From NCBI RefSeq assembly GCF_003994485.1, contig NZ_RZNJ01000003.1, forward strand, positions 248,525 to 312,524: a DNA stretch of 64,000 nucleotides, given 5' to 3'. Of the stretch, positions 36,257 through 45,878 are shown one piece after another. The stretch is from Arsenicitalea aurantiaca (GTDB lineage: Bacteria > Pseudomonadota > Alphaproteobacteria > Rhizobiales > Devosiaceae). Under the pieces are notes generated by a model. The model worked only from the letters and a program-made list of their open reading frames with translations. It had not been told where the DNA came from and ran no database searches. Within the stretch, counting starts at the first letter, position 1. Every line of letters starts with the position of its first letter. The translations under genes were made by a program, and so were the position numbers.

Positions 36257-37810
36257 TCAAAAGAGGGTTTGCTGCCCGGCTTCGGGGACCGCGCCGGATT
36301 TCTTGCGCCGTACGGGCGAGGCTGGCGCACCTGCAATCGTCGCGCCGATCTCGCCATCGGCAAATTCGATGCTGATGGTGTCGCCGGGGGCGAGCGATCC
36401 CCGAGCGCGTACGATCTCTCCCTCGGCATCGGTCACGAGGGCGAAACCGCGCGCCAGCACATTGCGGTAGCTGTAGGACGCAAGGAGCTGCCCAAGCGTG
36501 TCGAGCCGCTCCCGCCGCTGCCCGATGGCGGGGCGGTGAGCGGCCACAAGACGATCGGCCAGGGGCGCAAGACGCGCCCTCGCATGGCGGATCTCGCCCT
36601 CGAGCGCGCGGGTGGAAAGCCCTGCCGCGATGGTACGCAGGCGGTTGTCGCGCCTCTCTATACAAAGCGTCAGACCGGCATCGCTCCGACGGCCGGCGTC
36701 GCCGAGCCGCCGGGAGAGCTCTGCGGTCCGCTGGCGCAGCAGCAGCGGGGACAGGCGCGGGCTGACGCGGTTGAGCTCGATGGTCTTGCGCTGGCCGGCA
36801 TGGCGGAGCGCCGCGAGCAGGTTCACCCCCGCATGATCGAGCCTTTGGCGTGCTTCGGTGACGAGATCGGCTGGCCGCGGCAGACCCGCCGATGCGGCGC
36901 GCAGGCGATCGCGCAGGCTTGCGGCGATACGACGGGCCGCGCTGCGTTGGCGCTGTCCCTGATCCTCGACATAGCCGATAAGCTCGGAGCGCACCGGAAC
37001 GGCCGCCTCGGCCGCAGCGGTCGGCGTCGGCGCGCGCATGTCCGCGGCGTAATCGACGAGCGTGGTGTCGGTCTCATGCCCTACGGCGGAAATGACGGGG
37101 ATCGCGCTTGCAGCGATGGCCCGGACGACCGCTTCCTCGTTGAAGCCCCAGAGATCCTCGATCGATCCCCCGCCGCGCGCCACGATCAGCAGGTCGGGTC
37201 TCGGGATTGAGCCGTTGGCCTCGAGGGCGTTGAACCCCTCGACGGCTGTAACGACTTCGGGGGCGCAGGTTTCGCCCTGAACGCGCACCGGCCAGACGAG
37301 GACGTGGCTCGGGAACCGGTCATCGAGACGGTGGAGGATGTCGCGGATGACGGCGCCGGTGGGCGAGGTGATGACCCCGATCACGCGCGGCAGATAGGGC
37401 AGCGGCCGCTTGCGCTCGCGGTCAAAAAGGCCCTCGGCCTGGAGCTTGCGGCGGCGCTCCTCGAGCAGCGCCATCAGCGCGCCGGCGCCTGCCGGCTCGA
37501 GCGCCTCGATCACGATCTGGTATTTGGAAGAGCGCGGGAAGGTGGTGAGCCGGCCCGTCGCGATCACCTCGAGCCCCTCCTCGGGCTTGAAGCGCAGTCT
37601 TGCGAAATTGCCCTTCCAGACCACTGCATCGATGCAGGCTCCGGCATCCTTCAGCGTGAAATAGGCGTGTCCCGAGGCGTGCTGGCCGCGAAAGCCCGAG
37701 ATTTCGCCGCGCACCCGGACGTAGCCGAAGCTCTCCTCGACGGTTCTCTTCACCGCATTGGAAATCTCGGTGACGGTGAACTCGGCGGCGTTGGTCAGGA
37801 TATCGGTCAT
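36257..37810 (-). CDS. xseA: Exodeoxyribonuclease VII large subunit
   Basis: The catalytic large subunit of ExoVII (517 residues), which cuts single-stranded DNA in both directions. The N-terminal OB fold runs from FTVTEISNAVKRTVEESFGYVRVRGEISG to ASGHAYFTLKD. The nuclease part contains GVITSPTGAVIRDILHRL, ARGGGSIEDLWGFNEE and AVGHETDTTLVDYAADMRAPTPTAAAE, then the long coiled-coil region. Start at 37810; a Met 18 bp earlier (37828) is also possible. It follows mutL by 43 bp. XseB is not in the window. Confidence 0.95.
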   Translation of the reverse strand: MTDILTNAAEFTVTEISNAVKRTVEESFGYVRVRGEISGFRGQHASGHAYFTLKDAGACIDAVVWKGNFARLRFKPEEGLEVIATGRLTTFPRSSKYQIVIEALEPAGAGALMALLEERRRKLQAEGLFDRERKRPLPYLPRVIGVITSPTGAVIRDILHRLDDRFPSHVLVWPVRVQGETCAPEVVTAVEGFNALEANGSIPRPDLLIVARGGGSIEDLWGFNEEAVVRAIAASAIPVISAVGHETDTTLVDYAADMRAPTPTAAAEAAVPVRSELIGYVEDQGQRQRSAARRIAASLRDRLRAASAGLPRPADLVTEARQRLDHAGVNLLAALRHAGQRKTIELNRVSPRLSPLLLRQRTAELSRRLGDAGRRSDAGLTLCIERRDNRLRTIAAGLSTRALEGEIRHARARLAPLADRLVAAHRPAIGQRRERLDTLGQLLASYSYRNVLARGFALVTDAEGEIVRARGSLAPGDTISIEFADGEIGATIAGAPASPVRRKKSGAVPEAGQQTLF

Positions 37811-37853
37811 GCCAGAGAGGTGCGCCATGCGGCGGGCGGGGTCAAGGGGCGGG

Positions 37854-39662
37854 TCAGCGCCGGCCGAAGAGCCGCTCGATGTCGCGCTTCTTGAGTTCGA
37901 CGTAAGTCGGGCGTCCGTGGATGCACTGGCCCGAATGCGGGGTCGCTTCCATTTCCCGCAAGAGCGCATTCATCTCCTCGGGGCGCAACCGACGCCCCGA
38001 GCGTACCGAACCGTGGCAAGCCATGCGCGCGATCACCGCATCGAGCCGTCCAGACAGCGCCGCGGGATCTCCCCATTCAGCCAGGCCATCGGCAAGGTCC
38101 CGGATCAACGGACCGATCTCGGTGCGACCGAGGAGCGCGGGCGTCTCACGCACGGCGATGGCGCTCGGCCCGAAGCGCTCAATGTGGAGGCCGAGTTGGG
38201 CCAGCGTTGCGGCGGCGTCCTCGAGCCGCGCGCAATCGTCCTCGGCGAGCTCGACGATTTCGGGGATCAGCTGGAGCTGGCTCGCGACGGGGCCCGAAGC
38301 GAGTTGCGCCTTGAACCGCTCATAGACCAGCCGTTCATGGGCGGCGTGCTGATCGATGAGAAGGAGCCCGTCCCCGGTCTGGGCGACGATGAAATTCTCG
38401 AACATCTGGGCGCGCGCGGTGCCGAGCGGAAAGTCCTGCTCTTCCTGGCCCGCGGCTGCAGGAGGTTCGGGCTCGAAGCGCGCGCTCGGTTCGGAAAGGC
38501 CGATCCAGGCTGGCGGCGTTATGGAAGGGCGACTGAAGGATGCCGGGGTCGTGGCTGCTGAGCTCCGCCAGGCATCGCCCTCTTGAGACGTCGATGGAGA
38601 CGGAGCATCGGCGAATTCGGGGACGCGGAAGGCTTCGACCAGGGTTTCGGCAGCGGATGCGGCACGGAACCCTGCGGCCCCCAGCGCCTCCGAGATGGCC
38701 CTGATCACGGCAGAGCGCACCGCGCCTCCGTCGCGAAACCGCAGCTCGGCCTTTGCCGGATGGACGTTGACGTCGACTTCGCCCGGATCGATGGCGAGAA
38801 AGAGCGCGATCACCGGAAACCGATCGCGGAAAACGAAATCTGCATAGGCCGCGCGCACCGCGCCCAGCAGCACCTTGTCGCGCACCGAACGCCCATTCAC
38901 GAAATAGAACTGGGACAACGAATTGGCGCGCGTATAGGTCGGCAGGCCCGACAGGCCCGCTACGACGACGCCGTGCCGGCTCAAGCCCAAAGGCACGGCA
39001 TTGTCGCCGAAATCGGTGCCCATCACCTGCGCGAGGCGCGCCGCGAGTGCGCCGTCGCCCCGTGCGGCGGGCCAGTTCTGCGCCGTCCGATCCGCACCTT
39101 CGAGCCGGAAATGGATTTCGGGATTGGCCATGGCGAGGCGGCGCATCACGTCCGTGATGGCGGCGGCCTCGGCGCGCTCGGACTTCAGGAATTTGCGGCG
39201 CGCGGGAATGGCGGCAAAGAGATTGCGGACTTCGACGATGGTGCCCCGGTTCATCGCCTGCGGCAGCGGGCCGCGCCGTTCCCCGCGCAGGATCTCGAGC
39301 TTCAGCCCAGTCTCGGCGCCTGCCGGGCGCGAGCATATGGACAACTCCGAGACGGCGCCGATCGAGGCCAGGGCCTCGCCACGAAAACCGAGCGTCCTGA
39401 TGTCTTCGAGCGTATCTTCGGTCAGTTTCGAGGTCGCATGGCGCTCCACCGAAAGGACGAGATCGGCGCGGTCCATGCCGATGCCGTCATCCTCGATGCG
39501 GATGAGCGAAATCCCGCCTCCACCCGTCGTCACGACGATCCGCCCTGCGCCTGCATCGATGGCATTCTCGACCAGTTCCTTGACCACGCTGGCCGGCCGC
39601 TCGACCACCTCGCCGGCGGCGATGCGGTTGACCAGATCGTCGGGCAGTTGCCGGATGGGCAT
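37854..39662 (-). CDS. mutL: DNA mismatch repair protein MutL
   Basis: A 602-residue GHKL ATPase linking MutS to downstream repair. The N-terminal domain has VNRIAAGEVVERPASVVKELVENAIDAGA, DDGIGM and TLGFRGEALASIG. The C-terminal dimerisation domain carries the last segments SGRRLRPEEMNALLREME and CIHGRPTYVELK. The DQHAAHERL motif of endonuclease-type MutL is present (IDQHAAHERLVYERF); the DQHAxxE(x)4E form points to a latent nickase. Start at 39662 (MPIRQLPDDLVNRIAA); the longer frame begins in the tadA region. Confidence 0.95.
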   Translation of the reverse strand: MPIRQLPDDLVNRIAAGEVVERPASVVKELVENAIDAGAGRIVVTTGGGGISLIRIEDDGIGMDRADLVLSVERHATSKLTEDTLEDIRTLGFRGEALASIGAVSELSICSRPAGAETGLKLEILRGERRGPLPQAMNRGTIVEVRNLFAAIPARRKFLKSERAEAAAITDVMRRLAMANPEIHFRLEGADRTAQNWPAARGDGALAARLAQVMGTDFGDNAVPLGLSRHGVVVAGLSGLPTYTRANSLSQFYFVNGRSVRDKVLLGAVRAAYADFVFRDRFPVIALFLAIDPGEVDVNVHPAKAELRFRDGGAVRSAVIRAISEALGAAGFRAASAAETLVEAFRVPEFADAPSPSTSQEGDAWRSSAATTPASFSRPSITPPAWIGLSEPSARFEPEPPAAAGQEEQDFPLGTARAQMFENFIVAQTGDGLLLIDQHAAHERLVYERFKAQLASGPVASQLQLIPEIVELAEDDCARLEDAAATLAQLGLHIERFGPSAIAVRETPALLGRTEIGPLIRDLADGLAEWGDPAALSGRLDAVIARMACHGSVRSGRRLRPEEMNALLREMEATPHSGQCIHGRPTYVELKKRDIERLFGRR

Positions 39663-39816
39663 AGGCGATTCTCCTTCGGGCAAAGGATACGCGCCGGGCC
39701 GCCTATCGTGAATGCTGAATGGCATTTGTCCCGCGGCACTTCGAAAGGCCTCTCCGATTTGCGCCAGGCGCCGCGATTGACTATTGAGCGGTGACCCAGG
39801 GACCTGCCAAGCACAA

Positions 39817-40266
39817 ATGCCGTTGACGCCCTCCCCCATGGAGCTCGCTCTAGACCTCGCCCGGCAGGCCGCCGCGGCGGGTGAAGCGCCTGTGGGTGCC
39901 GTGGTGATGGAGGGTGACCGGGTACTTGCGGCGGAGGCCAACCGCATGCGGGCGCTGGGAGACCCGACGGCCCATGCCGAAATGCTTGCCATCAGGGCGG
40001 CGCTTGCAGAACGAGGAACGGGGCGCCTCGATGGCTGCGACCTCTATGTCACCCTCGAGCCATGCGCGATGTGCGCGGGCGCCATCGCCCATGCGCGACT
40101 GCGCAGGCTCTATTACGGCGCCGAGGACATGAAGGCCGGGGCCGTCGACAATGGCATACGGCTTTTTTCTCAAAAGACCTGTCACCACGCCCCTGAGGTC
40201 ATTTCCGGGATCGGCGAGGCGGCGTCGGCGTCTCTCCTCAGAGACTTTTTTGCTGCGCTAAGATGA
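39817..40266 (+). CDS. tadA: tRNA-specific adenosine deaminase
   Basis: Converts A34 to inosine in the tRNA-Arg(ACG) wobble position. From the ATG at 39817 it has 149 residues with the deaminase zinc motifs HAE (His53, Glu55) and PCAMC (Cys83, Cys86). DLARQAAAAGEAPVGAVVM and GAEDMKAGAVD are also typical. The start could also be 39838, or a TTG at 39784. Its 3' end overlaps the patatin gene on the other strand by 29 bp. Cytosine/guanine deaminases are close relatives, but the motifs fit TadA. Confidence 0.92.
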   Translation: MPLTPSPMELALDLARQAAAAGEAPVGAVVMEGDRVLAAEANRMRALGDPTAHAEMLAIRAALAERGTGRLDGCDLYVTLEPCAMCAGAIAHARLRRLYYGAEDMKAGAVDNGIRLFSQKTCHHAPEVISGIGEAASASLLRDFFAALR

Positions 40267-41206
40267 ATGCCTCGACCTTGCGGCCGAGCTGGCGCTTGAA
40301 GTTGTCCTTGTCCTTGCGGGCATGCTCGATGATCTCCCGGACCCGCCAGAACTCGAGCGCGCCGAAGCTCTGGACACGCGGACGGACATAGACGTCGGGC
40401 GGATAGGCGGCCATCATCTGTGCGGTGAGCGAATGCATCATGATCTGCGCAGAGCCGAACCAGACGTCGAGCATGCGGTGGTCGGTCTTGCCGATGAGCT
40501 CAGAGGGCTCGCCATTCACATCGATGCCGACGAGAATGTCGGTATCGATGTCTGCCTGATCGAGCGGCAAGGGGTTGACCACCCCGCCATCGACGAGGAG
40601 GTGATTGGCGAAAGCCACGGGCTTGAAAAGGCTCGGAATGGCGATCGAACCGGCAATGGCATCCCGCAACGGGCCTTCGTTGAACACCGTCTGGTGCCAG
40701 GACTGGAAATCGGTCGCAACGACGTAGAGCGGCACCTTGAGGTCACGGAACTCAGCGGGAAAGCTGTCGGGCAGGAAATTCTCGACGATGCGCGTCGCAT
40801 CGAGCTGCACGTTGAAGCCGTTCTGGATCAGCCCGCCCAGATTGCGGATCTGGGCGGCCCAGAGCCGCGAGGCGATGACCTTCATGGTGCCAAGCACGTC
40901 ACAGGCATGGTCGTGAAGCTCGGCGCCCGTCATGCCGTTCGCCCAGCCCGCACCGATGAGCGCGCCGATCGAGGTGCCTGAAATGACCGAGGGCCTGAGG
41001 CCCATCTCATCCATGGCTTCGATATAGGGAATGTGAGTCAGGCCCCGCGCCGCGCCCCCGCCGAGCGCAACGCCGATGCGCGGCTCGGCCGCTGCGAGAC
41101 GCCGCTTCTGCAGGGGCGTGCCGCCATTGCGCAGACGATCCACGATCGCCTGCCCCCGTTCTTCGATCGGGGTGCGCTTGCGCTTTTCTGTAGGCTGGCG
41201 TTTCAC
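40238..41206 (-). CDS. Patatin-like phospholipase family protein
   Basis: A 322-residue lipid hydrolase of the RssA/patatin type. It has the oxyanion hole GGGAARG (49-55), the serine elbow ISGTSIGALIGAGWANG (Ser79) and the partner Asp in LLVDGGVVNPLPLDQAD. Ser-Asp is the catalytic dyad. The N-terminal 40 residues are basic. No signal peptide is seen, so it probably acts at the inner membrane's cytosolic face. It is transcribed away from purD's end with a 42-bp gap. Confidence 0.92.
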   Translation of the reverse strand: MKRQPTEKRKRTPIEERGQAIVDRLRNGGTPLQKRRLAAAEPRIGVALGGGAARGLTHIPYIEAMDEMGLRPSVISGTSIGALIGAGWANGMTGAELHDHACDVLGTMKVIASRLWAAQIRNLGGLIQNGFNVQLDATRIVENFLPDSFPAEFRDLKVPLYVVATDFQSWHQTVFNEGPLRDAIAGSIAIPSLFKPVAFANHLLVDGGVVNPLPLDQADIDTDILVGIDVNGEPSELIGKTDHRMLDVWFGSAQIMMHSLTAQMMAAYPPDVYVRPRVQSFGALEFWRVREIIEHARKDKDNFKRQLGRKVEAFILAQQKSL

Positions 41207-41248
41207 GCTGGGGCCGGGCGGTTGGTCGGGAACACGCCCAATATCGGA

Positions 41249-42523
41249 CTAGGCCTTTTCGCGTGCAAGAGCGCGCCACCCGATATCGCGCCGGCAAAAG
41301 CCCTCGGGCCAATCTATGGTTTCTATTCTGCGATAGGCGCGGGCCTGCGCCGCAGCGACACTCGATCCAAGCGCGGTGACGTTGAGGACGCGTCCACCAT
41401 TGGCGAACACCCGGTCGCCATCCCGCTTCGTGCCAGCATGAAAGACGATGCAGTCGGGCTCGTCATTGCCATCGAGACCCCTTATCTCGGTGCCCTTCTC
41501 GTAGCTGCCCGGATAGCCCTCTGCCGCCATCACCACCGTCAGCGCGGTATCGGGCCGCCAGCGCGGCGTGACCGTACCGAGCTCACCGCGGGCAGACGCT
41601 TCGAGGATGTCGAGCAGATCGCTTTGCAGCCGCAGCAGCAGCACCTGGCACTCGGGATCGCCAAAACGGGTGTTGAACTCGATGAGCCTGGGGCCCTGAT
41701 CGGTGATCATGAGCCCGGCAAAGAGCACCCCCGAGAACGGGGTTCCGTGCGCAGCCATCCCCGCGATGGTCGGGGCGATGATCTGCGAGCGGGCCATCTC
41801 GAGCATCTGCGGGGTCATTGCGGGGGCCGGCGAATAGGCGCCCATGCCGCCGGTATTGGGGCCGGTATCGCCATCGAAAGCCCGCTTGTGGTCCTGGGCG
41901 GATTCGAGGATCACGAAATTCTTGCCATCGGCCACCGCAAAGAGGCTCACCTCCTCGCCCACGAGGCATTCCTCGATCACGACCTCCGCGCCCGCTGCGC
42001 CAAACGCGCCCGAGAAGCATTCGCGGATCGCCGCCTCCGCGGCCTCCAGCGTTTCGGCGACGGTCACGCCCTTGCCTGCAGCAAGCCCATCGGCCTTCAC
42101 CACGATCGGCGCGCCCTGCGACCGGACATAGTCGAGCGCGGGGCCTTCGCTGTCGAAGCGGGCATAGGCGGCGGTCGGGATGTTCATTTCGTCGCAGAGG
42201 GCCTTGGTGAAGGCCTTCGAGCCTTCGAGCTGGGCCGCTGCGCGGGACGGGCCGAAGACGAGAATCCCCGCTGCCCGCAGATCGTCCGAGAGCCCGTTGA
42301 CGAGCGGCAGTTCCGGACCGATCACCACCAGATCGATCGCGTTTTCGCGGCAGAAGGCGGTGACCGCATCATGGTCGGCCGGGTCGACCGGCGCCGTCTC
42401 GGCAAGCTCGACCGTCCCGCCGTTTCCCGGCGCAACGAAGAGCTTATCGCAACGGGGCGAGCGTGCGAGTGCCCAGCAGAGGGCATGCTCGCGACCACCC
42501 GATCCGATCACCAGAATGTTCAT
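41249..42523 (-). CDS. purD: Phosphoribosylamine-glycine ligase
   Basis: Second step of purine synthesis, joining phosphoribosylamine and glycine with ATP. The 424-residue ATP-grasp enzyme has [20 protein letters not shown] at the start, [28 protein letters not shown] and [13 protein letters not shown] with the ATP-grasp [10 protein letters not shown] metal site. The domain order N, A, B, C is intact. It follows rsmD with a 12-bp gap. No other purine gene is nearby. Confidence 0.97.
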   Translation of the reverse strand: MNILVIGSGGREHALCWALARSPRCDKLFVAPGNGGTVELAETAPVDPADHDAVTAFCRENAIDLVVIGPELPLVNGLSDDLRAAGILVFGPSRAAAQLEGSKAFTKALCDEMNIPTAAYARFDSEGPALDYVRSQGAPIVVKADGLAAGKGVTVAETLEAAEAAIRECFSGAFGAAGAEVVIEECLVGEEVSLFAVADGKNFVILESAQDHKRAFDGDTGPNTGGMGAYSPAPAMTPQMLEMARSQIIAPTIAGMAAHGTPFSGVLFAGLMITDQGPRLIEFNTRFGDPECQVLLLRLQSDLLDILEASARGELGTVTPRWRPDTALTVVMAAEGYPGSYEKGTEIRGLDGNDEPDCIVFHAGTKRDGDRVFANGGRVLNVTALGSSVAAAQARAYRRIETIDWPEGFCRRDIGWRALAREKA

Positions 42524-42535
42524 CGCCTCGCTCCG

Positions 42536-43096
42536 TCAGCTATCCTCGGGCCGCAACAAGTGGATGGCGGCCGCTCCATACACGCGCCGGTCTTCAAGCA
42601 CGAAACCCGGGCCCGGGTCGAGGTCGACATCCGCGCTTTCCTCGAGGACGATGAGCGCGCCGGGCGCGAACCAGCCACCTCCCCGCGCGCTTGCAAGCGC
42701 CTTCTCGCCCAGACCCTGCCCATAGGGCGGATCGAGAAAGACGAGATCGAACGGCCCCATCGTGCCGGCGGCACCAAGGCTCGTCGCATCGCGGCGGAGG
42801 AGCTTGGCAATGCCCGCGGCCCCGAGAGCCTCGATGTTGTCGCGGATCAGGCCCCGCGCTTCTGCGCCGATGTCGACGAAGACCGCGCCCGATGCGCCGC
42901 GCGAGATCGCCTCGAGCCCCAGAGCGCCGGTCCCCGCGAAGAGATCGAGCACCTGCATGCCTTCAAGATGCGGGCCGAGCCGGCTCGCGATGATGTTGAA
43001 GAGCGATTCGCGCGCCCGGTCGGAGGTGGGCCGGATGCTGTCATCGCTCGGCGAAAGCAGCGCCTTGCCGCGGAACCGTCCTGCGATGATGCGCAC
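42536..43096 (-). CDS. rsmD: 16S rRNA (guanine966-N2)-methyltransferase
   Basis: A 186-residue AdoMet methyltransferase. The N-terminal segment MRIIAGRFRGKALLSP and RPTSDRARESLFNI is diagnostic. The AdoMet loop is LDLFAGTGALGLEAISRGA, and the catalytic DPPY motif lies in FDLVFLDPPYGQG. It methylates G966 in the 30S P-site region. It directly follows the pseudouridine synthase gene (3-bp gap), so the two RNA modification enzymes are cotranslated. Confidence 0.95.
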   Translation of the reverse strand: MRIIAGRFRGKALLSPSDDSIRPTSDRARESLFNIIASRLGPHLEGMQVLDLFAGTGALGLEAISRGASGAVFVDIGAEARGLIRDNIEALGAAGIAKLLRRDATSLGAAGTMGPFDLVFLDPPYGQGLGEKALASARGGGWFAPGALIVLEESADVDLDPGPGFVLEDRRVYGAAAIHLLRPEDS

Positions 43097-43099
43097 GGG

Positions 43100-45040
43100 T
43101 CAGCTCTTGGGACGGGGCGGGCGCGGGCTGCGCGGCTTGCCCCCGGGTCCAGCCGGGCGGGATGCGCCGCCGCCCGGGCGCGCTCCACCCGGTTTGCCGG
43201 CAAAGCTGCGCCCGGCGGGCTTGCCGCCGAAGCTCTTGCCACCGGGTTTGTCGCCGAAGCTACGGCCGCCCGGCTTGTCGCCAAAACTCTTTCCGCCAGG
43301 CTTGTCCCCGAAGGGACGCGAACCGCCCGGCTTGCCGGCGAAGCTCTTTCCCGCGGGCCGCGGCCCACGGGGGCGCTCGGTGTCGCCGGTGCGCGGAGTG
43401 GTCCCGAAATCACCGCGAGGCTTCCCGGCAAATTTCGGCTTGCCCGCGAAAGCGGGACGCTCGTCGCCATCACGACGCGGCCGATCGGCATAATTGCGCG
43501 CCGGCCGATCGCCACCCTCGCGCGGAGGACGCGGGGCATAGGCACGCTTGGGACGATCGGCACCATCAGCCGGCGCGCGGTCGCCGAAATCGCGCTTGGG
43601 ACGATCGGAGAAGTCTCGCTTGGGACGATCGGCGAAATCACGCTGCGGACGATCCCCGAAGCTGCGCTTTGGCCGATCCGCACCATCACGCGGGGCCCGA
43701 TCTGAGAAATCACGCTTGGGGCGATCGGAAAAATCGCGCCGCGGCGCGCCGCCATCGGCACGCGCGGGTCGATCCGAAAATTCGCGTTTCGGGCGGTCGG
43801 AGAACTCACGCCGTGGCCGGTCGGCACCATCGCGCGCCGGCCGGTCGGAGAACGGACGCTTGGGGCGGTCGCCAAATGCAGGACGGTCGCCATCGTCACG
43901 GCGCGGCCGGTCGCCGCTCGCACGCTGGCCGGGGCCGCCCGGACGATCGCCGCCCTTCTCGAATTTCGGCTTCTTGCCGTAGGTCTTGGCGACGAAATCC
44001 TCGGACTCGCGGCCATCCTCGAAATGGACGCGACGCGCCGGAGCGTCGTCAACCGCCTCCTCGCGTCGCGGCTTCAGCGGCGCGGGCCGCCCCCCGCTGC
44101 GCCCGGGACGGTCCTGACGCGGACGCTCGGCGCGCACTTCCTCGATGGATTTTTCCGCCCGGTCGGTGAAGCGGAAGCGCTGATTGGCGATCTCGACCGT
44201 GTTGGTGCCGCGCCCCGTCTCACGATCGCGCACCGGCCGCGCTTTGAGGGCGCGCTCAGGCAGTTCGCTATCGAAATCGACGCCGGCCTCCTCGGCAAGG
44301 CGCTTGCCGAGCTGGTCGCGCAGCACCCGGGCCTTGACCGTCTCGATCGCGCCGATCGGAAGCTCGCCGAGCTGGAATGGGCCGTAGCTGATTCGGATGA
44401 GCCTGTTGACCTGGAGCCCGAGCGCCCCAAGCACGTTTTTCACCTCGCGGTTCTTGCCTTCGCGCAGCGCCATCTGCAGCCAGACATTGGAACCCTGCTC
44501 GCGCTCCAGCGTCGCCTCGATCGCGCCATAGCGGATGCCCTCGATCTCGATGCCGTTCTTGAGGGTATCCAGATCCGCCTGGGTCACCTTGCCATGGGCG
44601 CGCACGCGATATTTGCGCAGCCAGCCGGTCGCGGGCAGTTCGAGTACGCGCTTCAGCCCGCCATCATTGGTGAGCAGAATCAGGCCTTCTGTGTTGATGT
44701 CGAGCCGGCCGATGGTGACGACACGCGGCAGCCCGTGCTGTTCGAGCGCCTCGAAGATCGTGGTGCGCCCTTCGGGGTCCTTCTCGGTCACCACGAGGCC
44801 CGCAGGCTTGTGATAGAGCCAGACGCGGGTGCCCTGGCGCGCCGCGAGGGGAGCGCCATCAACCTTGATCTCGTCGCGGTCGGTCACATTGAAGGCAGGC
44901 GTGCGGATCGTCTTGCCGTTGACGGCGACGCGGCCATCCTTGATCCAGCCCTCGGCGTCGCGGCGCGAGCAAAGCCCGGAGCGCGCGATGATCTTGGCCA
45001 GCCTGTCTCCGGCGGGCGATGCGTTGAGGGGCTCGTTCAT
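43100..45040 (-). CDS. RluB/RsuA-family pseudouridine synthase with long repetitive tail
   Basis: A pseudouridine synthase of the RsuA/RluB group. It has an S4 domain (about 10-58, RLAKIIARSGLCSRRDAEGWI) and the catalytic domain with Asp114 in TIGRLDINTEGLILLT. LREGKNREVKNVLGALG is typical. The core ends near residue 265. The remaining about 380 residues are disordered and repetitive: two repeat types, DRPKRDFSDR-like and GKSFGDKPG-like. That is roughly twice the usual length (about 250-300). Most likely RluB (23S U2605), as it lies beside rsmD; the tail may bind RNA or other partners. Confidence 0.85.
   Translation of the reverse strand: MNEPLNASPAGDRLAKIIARSGLCSRRDAEGWIKDGRVAVNGKTIRTPAFNVTDRDEIKVDGAPLAARQGTRVWLYHKPAGLVVTEKDPEGRTTIFEALEQHGLPRVVTIGRLDINTEGLILLTNDGGLKRVLELPATGWLRKYRVRAHGKVTQADLDTLKNGIEIEGIRYGAIEATLEREQGSNVWLQMALREGKNREVKNVLGALGLQVNRLIRISYGPFQLGELPIGAIETVKARVLRDQLGKRLAEEAGVDFDSELPERALKARPVRDRETGRGTNTVEIANQRFRFTDRAEKSIEEVRAERPRQDRPGRSGGRPAPLKPRREEAVDDAPARRVHFEDGRESEDFVAKTYGKKPKFEKGGDRPGGPGQRASGDRPRRDDGDRPAFGDRPKRPFSDRPARDGADRPRREFSDRPKREFSDRPARADGGAPRRDFSDRPKRDFSDRAPRDGADRPKRSFGDRPQRDFADRPKRDFSDRPKRDFGDRAPADGADRPKRAYAPRPPREGGDRPARNYADRPRRDGDERPAFAGKPKFAGKPRGDFGTTPRTGDTERPRGPRPAGKSFAGKPGGSRPFGDKPGGKSFGDKPGGRSFGDKPGGKSFGGKPAGRSFAGKPGGARPGGGASRPAGPGGKPRSPRPPRPKS
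43160..43900 (-). repeat. Tandem DRPKRDFSDR and GKSFGDKPG coding repeats
   Basis: The tail of the pseudouridine synthase gene contains two blocks of degenerate in-frame repeats. The distal block (about 43160-43360) encodes variants of GKSFGDKPGG. The proximal block (about 43540-43900) encodes SDRPKRDFSDRAPRDGADRP variants. At the DNA level the unit CGCTTGGGACGATCGG recurs several times. It is a low-complexity, in-frame repeat, not a CRISPR. Confidence 0.85.
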
Positions 45041-45100
45041 TTCGGTGTCTCCTGCGGGACCTCGAGGGTCGGCGCATCAGTGTTCGGGGTATCTTGAAGC

Positions 45101-45128
45101 AAAAGGCCCGTCGGCATGCCGGCGGGCC
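45101..45128 (-). terminator. Intrinsic terminator after the lipoprotein gene
   Basis: On the minus strand, GGCCCGCCGG and CCGACGGGCC (10 bp, one G-U pair) around a 4-nt loop are followed by TTTTGC. It lies 25 bp after the lipoprotein stop and separates it from the pseudouridine synthase gene. Confidence 0.8.
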
Positions 45129-45152
45129 GAAAGTCGGTAATGGCGCGTCGGC

Positions 45153-45770
45153 TCAGCGCGAGGCGAGCGCGGCGCGCACCTCGGCGGGGCAGGACGGATC
45201 GCTGATCGGCACGAGCTGACCGCTCGGCGCGAGACAGACCGTGTCCTGGCCGCCAACGGTGGTGAAATAGCGATCGGGCGGCAGGTAGAGCGGACGCGGG
45301 CCGGTGCCGACCTGGGCTGCGGTCATCCGCGCGGTCAGTTGCCTTGTCTCCTGCTCGGTCAGCGGACGACCTGCCAGAGTACGGGCATCGACGACGCGGG
45401 CATTGCGCAGGCGCTGCAGGTCCGCCTCTGTCAGATTGCTGGCATCGATCTGCACCCGGTCGCTGTCGGCGGGCAGCATATCGGTGCGCGCCTGCTGGGG
45501 CGCCGGAAGGCTCGCGGTCTGGCGCGGCAGGACGAGCGGCGCACGGCGCTGGCCGGTCTCTTCCTTTTCGTCGCGCTCGAGCATCCCCACACCGCGCAGG
45601 GTCTCGGACATCACTTCGCGCTCGAAGGTGCCGATGTCGGTCAGCGCATTGGTGCCCTCGACGGTCGTGCATGCGCCGAGCGCAAGCGCGGCGACGAGAA
45701 TGGACACGCCAAGACCGGTGCGGGCGAGCGCGTTCGCTTTCGGTCCGCGCCCCATGGATTGATTGCTCAT
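45153..45770 (-). CDS. Hypothetical lipoprotein
   Basis: A 205-residue predicted lipoprotein I cannot assign to a family. The signal sequence ends with the lipobox LGACT (Cys34), after a basic segment MSNQSMGRGPKANALART. A Pro/Arg-rich linker follows, then a globular part with DARTLAGRPLTEQETRQLTARM and LYLPPDRYFTTVGGQDTVCLAPSGQLV with two Cys (CLAPSG and SDPSCP). The start at 45770 has AAGGGAAG at 4 nt. It has its own terminator and is separate from the pseudouridine synthase and lspA genes. Confidence 0.65.
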   Translation of the reverse strand: MSNQSMGRGPKANALARTGLGVSILVAALALGACTTVEGTNALTDIGTFEREVMSETLRGVGMLERDEKEETGQRRAPLVLPRQTASLPAPQQARTDMLPADSDRVQIDASNLTEADLQRLRNARVVDARTLAGRPLTEQETRQLTARMTAAQVGTGPRPLYLPPDRYFTTVGGQDTVCLAPSGQLVPISDPSCPAEVRAALASR

Positions 45771-45878
45771 CGAACTTCCCTTTGTCCCCGCCCCCGGCGT
45801 CCACCCCCGAGGGTCGGCAGCCGCATTGGCTCTATAGCGCATCGAGGCCACTAAGACCAGATTCTGGCAGCAATGCGT

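Noticed and set aside
41033..43705. Plus-strand open frame of 890 codons opposite purD, rsmD and the pseudouridine synthase
   Set aside because: It runs across three well-supported genes on the other strand and their gaps; low-complexity Arg/Ala/Gly product, so a coding shadow.
43160..43900. Possible CRISPR-like repeat array
   Set aside because: The repeats are in frame, degenerate, directly adjacent and code for a low-complexity tail; no uniform spacers.
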